NCBI GenBank assembly: GCA_027575765.1
Contig: JANBPT010001168.1
Location: forward strand, 1 to 13,095
Length of the DNA stretch: 13,095 nt
From: Tieghemiomyces parasiticus
Lineage: Eukaryota > Kickxellomycota > Dimargaritomycetes > Dimargaritales > Dimargaritaceae
Direction: 5' to 3'
Made by a program: the position numbers and the translations under genes. Each line of letters starts with the position of its first letter. Position 1 is the first letter of the stretch. Below, in pieces: positions 1-10,231 of this stretch. The notes below the pieces were generated by a model. The model was given only the letters and a program-made list of their open reading frames with translations. It was not told where the DNA came from and ran no database searches.

Positions 1-3000
1 GCCCCCGTAGCAGGCTTTTCCAGCGATTTTGGGTCACTGGGAGTGTCCGAACGGACTTGAGTAAACACATCCACGAGTACTGCCAGTGGATCAGCGGGCA
101 AGTCCACGTTGCCGTCTAACGCAAGGGATAGGGCGCGGTCGATATCATCTTGCTCACCAGCTGTGGTGGTAGTGACCTCTCCGTCGGGTGTGGCTGACGG
201 CGGTGCCGGTTCGCCAGACTGTCCAACCTTGGCCTGGAGCGCATGGTAACGGGCTACAATGTCGACAAACTGGTCAGCGTCGGCGGGTCGCCACCACAGC
301 GGCGAGGCGTGGGTATGGCAGTGACTGCATTCGCATTCGGCAGGGTCCTCGGGCGGCGTAGGTAGTCCTGGGATCGCATGAGCGGGCCACACGTACTCCT
401 CCTGACCCAAGGCGCGGGCAAGTTTCGGGGTGGCTGGGGGTGGCTGCAGATCGACGTGCTGAGCAATCATGGCCAGAGCGAGTGAAGGTGGCACGAGGGT
501 CGGTTCGTTTGGCGTTTGGCCGGCGGTATCAACCACATCGGTAGTCAGGGGAGCCAGTTCGGTACGGTCGATCGCATTATAGGGGGGATAGCGCGCGAGC
601 TCGGCAACCAGCGATCGAGATTTGAGCAGGGCCCCCTGGCCAGCGCCTGGGGAGACCCGGGCCTGCTGGATGTAAGCCGGAAGCACGGGTTGTTGCTTAC
701 GGTCAGTAGCAGATAGTGCAATGAAATTCTTGGCCCGGTCACGGTGCAGCGGGCAGTACAGTACTGGATTCAGATGGCTGTCAGCAGCGAAAAAGGCCGA
801 AAGATCGGCAATCTCGACCTTACTGGGTCCTGTGGGGGTCCAGTGGCCAGGCCAAGACACCACGGGCGGGGCAGTTTCGCCTGGGGTGGGAGTTGCCGCC
901 TCACTGCCGCGACCACGTTTCCCGGTGGTGGTTTTTAGGGTCTTGGATGTGGTAGGCGCCGGGGACTCCGCAGGGGGCGGTGGCTGTGGCCGCAGACGGG
1001 GGAGACGCATCGTCGTGGCGGCCTCCAACCCGATTTTACAAGTGGTCGAGGCGATACCTTCCCCTGAGCCAGCCGATGGGTTAGCCAGGCAAGCTCGCAC
1101 CGCACATGAGACGTGGTAAAAGCGCGGGCAAGACGGGACACGGCAGGGTACGCACACACTGCACTCATCCAAGCTGGCAATGGTGCGGGCTACCGGGGTC
1201 GGTGGCTCAACGGTTGGGGTTCGGGTCACCGCGGGGCTACGCTTGGGCCGCAGGTTAAGATCGGTACGTGGTGACGCGGGTTTAGTCGGGGTGCTGCTGG
1301 CACCATGGGCCAAGTCATTGGGAAGGTGCCGGCTACCGGAACGAGAGAGCGCTGGAGTAGGGGGAGAGGAGGCCGACGGGGTCTGCGGTGGTGGGGCCGG
1401 GCACAGATCGCAGCGGTGGGTCCAGCGGGTGTAAGGGAGAGCACCAATACCTTCGACGGGGGCCAGCGTGCGCCGATCGCCAAAATGCAGCGGACCGCCC
1501 ACCAGAGCGCACCAGATATGAACCCAGTTGTTATCGACCGTACGTTTCAGCGCCTCGAATGGGCGGGGTAATCCCAGCAGTGGCGAGTGGCCCGGGCGGC
1601 AGCAGAGTACGCACATGTAGTCGGTCGCAATGTAAGGCTGGCGCACGTTGACACAGGGGTCGCACACCCAAGCCGTGGGCTTGGTCGCGGAACCTGGATT
1701 TTCAGGAGCCGAGGCTAGCGAGCTAGCCGAAGGCGGCACGCCGTAGCAGGCACGATGGACAGACACACCGCAATCGACGCACATGACCAGGTCCGGATCC
1801 TGAAGGTCAGGGCGCAGACACACGATACAAGGAGTTGGCTGGTAAACGACCTTGGAAGCTGGCTTGGCTCGCTTGGTGACCTCCACGTCGGCCCGTTCAT
1901 CGCTGTTCTCTTCGTCCTCGTGGTCTCCGTCCCGGCCGAGCTTAGCACGGCTGCGGCGGGTCCGTTTGGCTGGTGTGGCGACGGTGGCCTCACCTGGGGC
2001 ACGCTTACCACGGGTCTTACCAGCGAGCGGGCTATCATGGGCCCCATCTCGACGGCGCGGGTGCGGGGGCGCGTTAAGGGTAAACCCGGTGGTCCCGCTA
2101 GGCGTCGTTGGGGTTGCCGGTCCCCGCGAACCCGTGCGAGTAATGGCAGAGCGCCCGGTCGATTCCACGGTAAGGTTGCGGACTTCGCGCAGGGCCGGTG
2201 GGATCAAGTACAGGCTGGTAAATAGGGTGAGTGGGGCCATGGCAAGGGGGTCAAGTAGCTGACCATCCAAGCGGTCAAAGTCGAGGCCGAACTGCTTGAG
2301 CAGCGGGGGCAAGTGGGCCCCGGCCAACGGTGAGAAGAGCGTGGTGGTCACCAGAAACCGTTCATACTCGCCCACACCAGGTAGGGCGCAGTACTTGAGC
2401 CAGTAGTACCCGCAAACGTCGCACAGGTAACGGTCGGCCTGGTGGCGCTGGCGCCGCGGGGCCGGGAGGACGGCAAACCCGCCCCCACCGCTGGCGGACA
2501 TCATTGCCGCGGCCAATGGGAGTCCGTTGGACACCGTCGGGTGGGACGACAGCGGAGACGGGTGGCTACTGACCAGGGTCGGAGTAAGCTCCAGGCCGGG
2601 GTTGGATCGTGATCCGGTGGGTCCCGCGGGAGAGATGGCGGGGGCGTGGGCGGCCAGGCTCTCAGCTAGCGTGGCAGTGACCTCGGCGGTCAGTGGTGCT
2701 AGGACATCTGGGTCGGCCCTTCCACCTGTGAGAGGCAGTCGGGCGTGATTGTGGTACACACGAAGGGCTGGCGGGGCAGCAGCCGGGACCCGTTTCCATC
2801 GCTCGGCCTGGGCGCTGCCACAATTGATGCAGGTCGGATGGTGGGCTCGCTGGTGGGTCGCACTGGCTACAATCCAGCCTTCGTCACGCAGGTTGGCCAC
2901 CGTGGCCTCCGGGTCGCAGATGCCGGTCCACTTGGAGTGGTGACTGAGCAGGTGAGCCGGGGTAAGCGGCTGGTTATCCAAGTCCGATTCATCCGCCGGG

Positions 3001-5838
3001 GTTGCCTCTGAATCAGCGGCGGTGGGTGTGGCGGCCGGAAGGCGGGTGCCCACCGGGCCCTTCTCACCTTGGCCCCAGAACATACCCTTCAGCGAAGGTT
3101 TGAAATGATCCGCGATGTAGCGATCGTAGAGCGTCCGGCCGACCTTACTCCCCTTCCAAATATAAAAATGGCGGACCAGTTGAGGACGGGTCTTGTGGTC
3201 CCGGCCTACGGCGTCGTGGAGCGGGGGCATATCAGCCCCGGTCTTGGCTACCTGGGCCTCGAAGGCCGACTGTTCGGCTTCGGTCCATACAGCGACGCCA
3301 AAGTCCTCCAAAGACTTATACTGGGCGCGGAACGCGATTAGTGCCGGACCCACTTGATAGAGGTGAGCGTGTAAGCAGGCCAGGGCGCGATCAACGACCT
3401 CAAGGGAGGCCTGTAGGGAAGGCGGGGCGGACGCACGGCAGTCGGCCACGTAGGAGTCCAGTTCGTCGTCGGGAAGGTCAGCCGGCTGGGCGAAGAAGAG
3501 ATGGGCGTCCAGGTCGATGAGGTCGCGGTGCACGAGGGAGGCGCCGGCCTGGCGGGTGGATTCGCTCCCGCCTTCGTCGGTAGGCTGGGCAGAGGACTTG
3601 CGAGTTGTCCGACGGGAGCGGCGACTAGTCGGCGGGGCGGCTTCATCTGCAGCGACCGACCCCGTGGCGCTGGCGGTTTCGTCAGGGTCGGCGTGGGAGG
3701 CGATGTCGGACGGGGACGGGCGGGGCAGTGAAATTTCCCCGTCACCGGTCAGAGGGGGCACCACGGCCTGGTACCGCGGACCTAGGCGGCTGGCAGCGCG
3801 CGGGTAGATACGGTCGTCATAGTCAATCACGTCCTGGAGATTGGCATGGATGCCCAGGTAGCGGAAGGGCCATTGGCCTGCCGCCTTAACGGGCGGACCG
3901 GGAGGAAGGCAGTCCACGGCGACCCCAAACCCGTCGTCCGCCACCGGGTGCGGGCTTGGTGAGAGGGGATCTGGGAGATGGGATGTGACTGGGGTGCTGG
4001 TAGTCGACGCGGCGGAGTGTTCAACCGGCGGATCACCTGTGGCCACTGCGGCCCCCGCTCCGGATGACGACGGCTTTGGCTGCGGAGTGTTCCGCGTGCG
4101 TAGCCGGCCACCGTCCTCGGTCGGGGGCTGGCGGGCCAGGGCGAGTTGCTTAAGGCAGCTCACGCACTGCCAGGCGTATCCCTTACCGGGCTTCACCGCG
4201 AGCGGCGGATCCAGACAGCCCATGTGGTAGTAGTGACGGCACATTTCACACCGCATCGACTCACTGGGTGCACACCACTTCTGGCACACCCGGCAAGAAC
4301 GGTGGGCGTCAGTGTACTCGGCGGCCTTACTAGGTTCTACCAGGATGTAACTATAGCGTTCGCGCAGAGCCTGTGCAATGTGGTCAGGCACGTTCCGGAC
4401 CTTCTCCACAGGCAACACATCCAGGTTGCGCCCTACGAAACGGTCATAGAGCTGATGGAAATAGAAGTGATCCGGGAGAGAGGTGTATAGAGTCAGGGCT
4501 TCCTCGGCGGTAAGGGTACCCAGGTCGCCCCCGCGGGCCGCGATGGCGGCGGCGGCCCCGCCGTTGCCCAGCGGCGACGGGCTATTGGGGCCGTGGGTCT
4601 TACCCGGTCGGGCGGACCGCCGGCGGGTCGGAACGGGGGCTGTGGCCGGGCTGCGAGTCGTGGAGGTCCCGCTGGAGACCGCCGCCTCGGCGGGCTGGGT
4701 TTTGAAGGTGGCCCGACGCTGCCAAATCTTCTGGTAGTACTGCAACACGGCCGGAATGTGCCAGGTGTGGGTGACCACGCACTTCCCCCGGATGGTGGAG
4801 ACCGGGTTCATGTCGCTGTGCATAGTGGCAACCACCAGCCGCGGGTTCTGGCCGCGTGAGCGGCCGTCCGTCCCGTCGTTGGGACGTTGATACCAGGCAA
4901 TCGTGGCGAACAGGTTCTCCGGGGACGTCGTGGCGGCGGGGGCCGGTACGGCAGACTTGCGGCGGGAGGTGCGCCGCACCATGGGCGACGAGGTAGCCTC
5001 GTCTGATGTCCCGGGAGTTTCAGGGTTGGCACGGGTAAACTGCATTACACGGCCTACATAAAACGCCTCATTGTTGGCCTCAGGGGCCAAATACACGTGA
5101 TCTGTAAACGGTGATAATGTGGTGGGGAGGGAAAGGTTATCGGCGTGGATAGATGACGAGAGGGGGGGTTAGACGACGAGAGGAAAGGAAAGCGTGGAGG
5201 GGGGATACTGGCAATTTCGTGAGCGGGACCGGCAAGGGGAGAGGGGTGATGTGGGAGCGGGGCAGCCTGCCGATGCCCCTGGGGTGCCACTTTGATGATC
5301 AGAGCCCTGGGACATGGGTGGTGGGAATGTGATGCCTCTGACTCTGGGGAATGTACGTGGTGATGCGGTTCTCCGGCACACTGCGGCTACGGAATTCCAG
5401 TACTGACTACGCACCCTTCCCACCACGGCGATCCTCTCGTCAGCGCACGCTGAGCGGGTGGCCCTCTCATGCGGGGTAGAACAAGGAATGGGGACACCAC
5501 GGTGGGCCCGCAACCAACGGAGGCGGTGGCGTTAACTAGCTACCGTCTAGCAGCAGGCTGGCGGTCAGTGGTTGCCGCCAAGGCTCACGCCTCGCCCACC
5601 CGCGGTTGTCAGGCCACATCGTCGGCAACGAAGCGTTGGCTGCGCGGACCGGAATGCTGGCCGAACATGCCAGGGTACCAGGCCGGCGACGGATAGCGGT
5701 CCTCCGGTCGCCCTCACCGAGCTCATCCGTATGGGTGGTCGCCTACTTACCATTCACTTGGATCTTGACGCCATTCTGGAGAAATATATGGTCCTTGTCG
5801 TAGGGAACGGCCGATCGGTTGGTGGCCGTCGCGGTCAT
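1..5838 (-). CDS. snt2: Snt2-like BAH/PHD/ELM2/SANT chromatin reader (C-terminus cut by window edge)
   Basis: Seen: join(5838..5751, 5101..<1), about 1,729 residues visible with no stop before base 1. ATG 5838 is the first ATG in its frame and has A at -3. The splice joins AAT-G to AT-CAC, giving VNDHVYL, a typical BAH opening. Order by residue: BAH about 23-286, with a low-complexity insert about 165-232; PHD1 (C299, C302, C314, C317, H322, C325, C342, C345); ELM2 from about 440, including WPFRYLGIHA and GPRYQAVVP, with its helical second half at about 590-628; SANT 634-683 (W635, W678); GATA-like finger (C787, C790, C923, C926); PHD2 (C1121 to C1179); zinc knuckle plus extended PHD 1193-1482; Cys cluster 1619-1624. 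Known: this order is that of fungal Snt2, a nuclear histone-tail reader that works with the Rpd3 deacetylase (with Ecm5 in budding yeast, in the Lid2 complex in fission yeast). Inferred: the same role here. From memory yeast homologues are about 1,100-1,400 residues, so this one is unusually long because of Ala/Pro/Ser/Thr inserts. Confidence 0.93.
5102..5750 (-). other. Long first intron of the Snt2-like gene (649 nt)
   Basis: On the minus strand the donor reads G|GTAAGTAGG (first intron base 5750) and the acceptor TTTACAG|AT (last intron base 5102). A pyrimidine-rich run (CTTTCCCTCCCC) lies just before the acceptor, with a possible branch site in GATAACC near 5120-5140. The donor follows codon position 1, and the join makes an Asp that completes the BAH opening. 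In the downstream frame there is a stop at 5171-5169, so retention would prevent reading from exon 1 into exon 2. I see no second exon inside the intron, although an open frame (5513-5169) precedes that stop. Confidence 0.85.
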
Positions 5839-6263
5839 CGTGGACGGCAGAAGAAATGCACGCTTGGGGTGTCGCGATATGTACAGGGCAGGAGATACAC
5901 GGCGGAAGTTCGGGCGCGCGGAAAAGGGCAAACCGGTCGGCGCGGGCGACGTGATACCGCGCGAGACCAGACAGGGGCTACAAGCACGTTGGGGGGTATG
6001 TGCGCTGCGACCGGTGCGGGCGGTGACGAAGCCTTTGAGGGACAAGCACGAGATACTGAACACGACCGAACGGTTAAACAAGAAAAGCGAACAAGACCAC
6101 GTAAACGACACTCAGCCGCGAGATAGATATTCGGCGAAGCAGCGCGGCGTCCAGCGTAGTAGAGCAGACGTGAAGGGAATAGTGGGAGGAGGGAGCGAGG
6201 GGCTGGGCGGAGGGAAAAGGGGGGGAAAGGAAAGTGAGAGATAGACAGGGTGAATGGGGGGAA
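5839..6263 (-). promoter_or_regulatory. Leader and likely promoter of the Snt2-like gene, with a polypyrimidine tract
   Basis: Immediately upstream of ATG 5838 there is no in-frame ATG back to at least 6111. From about 6173 to 6263 the plus strand is strongly purine-rich (runs of GGAGG, GGGAAAAGGGGGGAAAGGAAAG), so the sense strand of the Snt2-like gene is CT-rich. CT-rich blocks near transcription starts are common in fungal promoters, so I infer initiation near or just below this block, 330-420 bases before the ATG. No clear TATA box is seen on the minus strand here. Confidence 0.4.
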
Positions 6264-8760
6264 GCCGCACAGCCCACCGAAAAATCGTGGGCGGAAGAGG
6301 GACAGGCGCGGCTGTCCTAGTGGTGGGGGAGGGAAAGATAACAGTTTACGCTTGGGAAAGGGGCGGACGCTCCACTGCCTTGCCTTGCGGTCGTTCTGAA
6401 CCGTCCCTAACCGTGCGCGACAGGCTTTCCAGGGCTGCTACTTAGCCAAGTCGCCCGCCGAGCGAAAGGGCGGTCGACCGCACCGAGCCGCCCAGCGACG
6501 ATCGGGCCGGAATCGATTTAATTGTCCTCTTCTAGAAATAGTCGCCACCACTGCTAGACCGCACCACTCGTAGCGGATATGGCGCCCCACGCTGGCCTCG
6601 ACGACCTTGCGCTTACCCATACGGTCTGAGCCCCGGTCAAGAGCGCTACCCAACACGCCGCGCGGCCATCGACCCTTGATGGCCCTGAAAAGCGGTGACC
6701 TCCCTAGCTCTCAGTAGAATGCTGGTCAGTGGCCAACAGCGTACCGGCCACCAGTGCCTGCCGCCGACGTAAGATAGACACCTCACGACCGAGCTGCTGT
6801 ATGGCAATAGTCTCGGGTATATAGTGGGCAGGCTGCCACGTCACAATCCGGAGCCGGCTGCAGGTGAGGTTATTACGTGAAAGCTACCACTCGAACCGGA
6901 CTGGTTAGAAGGTATTTACGGCGACCGAATTCACCACATTTACTGTAACCATCAGAATGACGCCTGTATATATATATATATTTTCCATGGAACACGTATA
7001 AAACAGCGGCACTATGTATGTACCCAGGGAGAAAAGTGCAAGAAATGTACGTTGGCCAGACCTACCTTAGCAAGCGATGGTTAGATATCACAGTTAGCAG
7101 CTGTATCCACATCATTTCTGCAACTCGGCCTGGCTGCCCTCCCTTTCATGCCACTGTGATGTGGAGTAAGATGGCCATGCGCCACCCGCGTCAAGTGCGC
7201 GTGGATCGACCAGATACCAGGCGACTCCCCCACCCCCATTGGAGAGGCCTGTCGTTCCTATGGATTGGTGGAACAGTGGCCCTAGGTCGTAAAATCACCT
7301 AAAGGTACCTCTACCAATAGGGCCAAATGTCCTGGATGAAAGGCGGCACGGCCCACCATCCTTTATTAACTGCTGTCCGGCCCGAAAAATGGATTGGGCC
7401 ATGGAGACGCGCGCGCCAGTCTTACAGCCCATACCCCTGGATCCCACACGGCCCAGCCGCACACAAAGTCACCTTGGTACTGAATGGAGGCCGCAGCCCA
7501 TCATGAACGGACGGACCCTTCCTTTGGGCTAGGTACCGTCTCAAGCTGGAATCAGCAAGGCTTCCTACTGTTGAGCCTGGTTGTCGACCACAGTGAGGTG
7601 CCGCTGGCGCTTGGTTGACTTGGGGCTACCACGCATACCGCCCGTGGCTCCTGTGTCGTGGATAAGAGGTTGCACTAGATGCAGAACCGTGTCCAACGCA
7701 CGGAAGCACCGCCATTAACCTGGTCAGCCCATTTTGCCATGCCATTCAATGCTTGTGGGATGCAGCACCTATTTCAGTCTTGTTTGGATGACGTGGTGAC
7801 CATTCCTATGCTCCAAAAACCGGCACCTAAACTGCCCAGAGCGCCACTCCCCATATCACTCTACAGATAGGCCAGTCACTAGCATTGTCGAACCGTACCA
7901 AGGTCGGTGGTCGGTGGCTACCGGGGCTGGCCATCGCGGGCTGCCCTCTACGGTACTAGCTGGGAGGGGCGAGAAGACAAACGACGCATGGTTTTAACAC
8001 CTCCAATGAGGGCGTTAGAGGGCGGACCCACCCCCCACCATAGGTCCTCCAATCCGCTCCCTTTCCCAATCGCACAGTCACGACGGTTGCACTTGCGGTA
8101 TGACAACGAAAAAAGTATATCTATCATGTTTCCTTTAGACCACACCCAGCGGCCCTTTCCTCAGTTCGGTATTGAACACAAGCGCCGGTTTACCAATCGG
8201 GTCATCCGCACTCTTCACTAGGGAGGATGGCCCACAGGCATGTCGAGAAGAGATACCACCATACCTACACCCTATGTGCGGGTAGCCACACCAACGCTGG
8301 AATTCGCATATTCCCGTTTAACTATATACATATTTATATCGCTTGCGCGTAGTTACAATAGTCCACTCGAGGCAAGTGCGTCCTGCACCCCGTCTTCGCC
8401 CGGCTGCTGCCCTTCATTTCGGACCACAACAACGTCCTTTACTGTCGCGTATTAGCGGTGACTGTTTTGTCTCGATGCCACCACCCACCTATCGCACGCT
8501 AGGGAGGTCTTGAACCCCAAAGTACGACAGGGCTACCCGGCGACAGCCACAGGCGAAGGTTCCGCTGGAAAGGTAACACCATGTCACCCGTGGGTTGACC
8601 AACCACACATAACACCAAAACCATCAGCTATATTCAGCCGCTGGTAATCCTGCCAGTATCCCCTTCTCTTCCGCTCTGCGTCCCCGACATGGCGACTGGT
8701 GTCAAGAAAATAACGCATTGCCCCCCCCCCAACCGTAATATCAATTAGTAGGCTTCGCTG
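6264..8760. other. Gene-poor region, about 2.5 kb, nothing recognised
   Basis: All open frames on both strands are short (under about 105 codons), and several lack an ATG. None shows a domain, signal peptide or composition like the three real genes. GC looks lower than in the coding regions. Local items: a (TA)7 run with TTTT at 6967-6984, a TATAAAA at 6997-7003 just before a 94-codon ATG frame (7018-7302), an 8-base inverted repeat (7277-7284 / 7318-7325), a palindrome AGGTACCT at 7303-7310, and a run of ten C at 8721-8730. No tRNA, rRNA, snRNA, terminal repeats or transposase remnant could be recognised by eye. An unrecognised non-coding RNA or a decayed element is possible. Confidence 0.5.
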
Positions 8761-8768
8761 CTGCGCTC

Positions 8769-8891
8769 ATATATATATTTTACCCTTAAACCCTTTACCA
8801 GTTTAACCCTTAGACTTTTATTTCCCCCTTTTACTTAGCTCATTGTTGCATCGACTTTAAACATCGCCTCCCAGCCTGATTGTCAGTCACT
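8769..8891 (+). promoter_or_regulatory. Promoter-like region before the secreted-protein candidate
   Basis: An (AT)5 TATA-like run (8769-8778, followed by TT) lies about 115 bases before ATG 8892. It is followed by a degenerate 8-base repeat (8782-8821) containing ACCCTT three times, at starts 8782, 8790 and 8806, then pyrimidine-rich sequence (8816-8835). The ATG has A at -3. The order TATA, pyrimidine tract, ATG fits a fungal promoter on the plus strand. The role of the repeat is unknown. Confidence 0.45.
8782..8821. repeat. Degenerate 8-base tandem repeat (ACCCTTAA-like), about five units
   Basis: Read in steps of eight from 8782 the units are ACCCTTAA, ACCCTTTA, CCAGTTTA, ACCCTTAG and ACTTTTAT. 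Units 1, 2 and 4 share ACCCTT exactly; units 3 and 5 are diverged. The complement (TTAAGGGT) has telomere-like composition but is not the common fungal TTAGGG repeat. It sits between the TATA run and the start codon of the plus-strand gene. Confidence 0.4.
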
Positions 8892-10231
8892 ATGTACCCC
8901 AAGCACATATTCGTCTTGGTCTTAAAGGGCATGTGTTTACAGACTCTAGTCTATTCTACTCCTGTACCTGGCGCTGAAGATGCGCTAGACCGCAACCCGC
9001 CCACACCTGGCCGGTCGAGCCCACGAGTTCATAAAGCGTTTAAACGTAGGAGAGTACCACGGGCCATTATGCCCACGTCAGTGCCGAAAGACATTCGCAA
9101 GAACGTAAGTGTGTCGCTTAATACTCAGTTCAAATCGAGAAACTGGCCATGCTGTCTCTAGACAGTGCGGGGTATACTTTTAATAACGCTAAGACCCTTC
9201 TCATTTTGAATGCCCTTATGTCTGCCATACTGGCATAGCTACCTCCCAAATCCCCGCTCAAAGTCGCCAACGCACTTGAGTCTTCCATTGGGAGCTACTT
9301 TTCGACCTATGATGGCACTTTGACCGGCTACTATCGAAAGTATGCCACCTCCGCACCCGCCAAACCCACTGAAGGATCAAGCCAGGGCACGGCCGATACA
9401 GAGCCCACGCTCACTGGTCCACGTCTGGACCTTTCCGAACGGTACCCTCTCATTTACGGTCTCGGCATAGACCTAGACCCGACACATGCCTGGTTCGTCC
9501 AACTAGCCGAGCAAGCCAACCCGGGCGTTATATCCGACCATGTCCTCTCGCCACGTACCATCACGGCGTGGAAGTCTGCCATGCACGATGTAATCTTGAC
9601 GCTGGCCCTGGCGAACCAACCCCGGCTTCTCACTGAGCTACGTCCGCAGCTTCTCCGGGCGTTTGAGTTTTGGTTCGCCGCCCTCAAAACCTTGTACCCG
9701 GCCTTAGAAACACCCTTCATAGCATTGATTACTGGGCACGATGGGGAATCAGGGCGGGGCGGGAAACTGCAGGTTGAGCACCGACCGCCATTACCCATCT
9801 CCCTGCCTTGGGTGATCGAGGAAGAGCAGCTGCAGGACGTCAGACGCCAGGAGGTGTTCTACGATAAGGTTTCCCAGAGCGCCACCGAAGCCGAGGCCCA
9901 TCTCTGTCTATTTAGCGAATGGCTTAACCCGGCGCACGGCGAGGCTGAGGCGGATATGATGGACACAGGCGAGACCCCACTGAAACCGCTGCTGGAAGCG
10001 CTATGTCCGATCAAGGCCATGTCCCCTGCAGCCGTAGCAGATGTGCGCCGAGCCGCGGAGTACCAGTTGGGGTTTGCGGAACTCGCAGACCATATCCGTG
10101 AATCAGTTGCTGGCGACGAGGCAGCCATGTCGACTGACATCGGCATACAAGGCCCGGTTACTAGTCAACAGACGACCCTGCGTATGATCGACTACATTAT
10201 CCTCCATTACAGAGTACCCGATTGTGTCTAA
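8892..10231 (+). CDS. Unrecognised two-exon protein, 401 aa, possibly secreted
   Basis: Inferred model: exon 1 8892-9104 (71 codons), intron 9105-9238, exon 2 9239-10231 with stop TAA. Both splice sites fall between codons, and the model links the only long plus-strand frame here (open from 9239) to an upstream ATG. No ATG lies near the start of exon 2, which supports an upstream exon. The N-terminus MYPKHIFVLVLKGMCLQTLV resembles a weak signal peptide (a Lys interrupts the hydrophobic core), with a possible cut near YSTPVPGA. Residues about 49-58 are basic (KAFKRRRVPR), a possible Kex2-type site. Exon 2 looks helix-rich and globular, with a hydrophobic stretch around LRAFEFWFAALKTLYPAL, acidic patches and few cysteines. 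I do not recognise a family. It converges on the AP-1 gene. If exon 1 is wrong, the protein would be cytosolic with an unknown start. Confidence 0.6.
9105..9238 (+). other. Intron of the unrecognised gene (134 nt)
   Basis: The donor GTAAGT at 9105 follows AAGAAC, and the acceptor is TGGCATAG ending at 9238. A pyrimidine-rich stretch (CCCTTCTCATTTT) and a CTAAG-like branch candidate (9189-9193) lie inside. The nearer AG at 9161 (TCTCTAG) would make a 57-nt intron, but its frame reaches a stop before 9215. Only the 9238 acceptor keeps phase with exon 1 and opens the long exon 2 frame, which is itself preceded by an in-frame TAG at 9236-9238. Confidence 0.6.

Noticed and set aside
1755..2262. 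Plus-strand open frames of 136-156 codons inside the Snt2-like gene
   Set aside because: They are antisense shadows of a GC-rich coding exon whose minus-strand frame encodes clear PHD and linker sequence.
5169..5513. Open frame in phase with exon 2 of the Snt2-like gene
   Set aside because: It ends in a stop at 5171-5169 before the BAH sequence, and the strong GTAAG donor at 5750 with the CAG acceptor at 5102 explains the region as intron.
5743..6111. Extension of the Snt2-like N-terminus upstream to 6111
   Set aside because: The frame begins at GTG; the first ATG is 5838, which has good context and lies just before the BAH opening.
6875..6945. tRNA-like B-box (GGTTCGAGT on the minus strand near 6886-6897)
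   Set aside because: The flanking bases do not form a T-arm stem and no matching A-box or acceptor stem is found at the right distance.
7907..8221. 104-codon plus-strand frame
   Set aside because: It begins at GTG, and the reverse strand has an equally long frame; no domain or composition supports coding.
8782..8812. Interstitial telomere repeat
   Set aside because: The units are 8 bases and diverged, and none matches the usual CCCTAA; telomere origin cannot be supported.
9162..9238. Alternative acceptor at 9161 giving a 57-nt intron
   Set aside because: In phase with exon 1 it reaches TGA before 9215, whereas the 9238 acceptor opens 330 codons.
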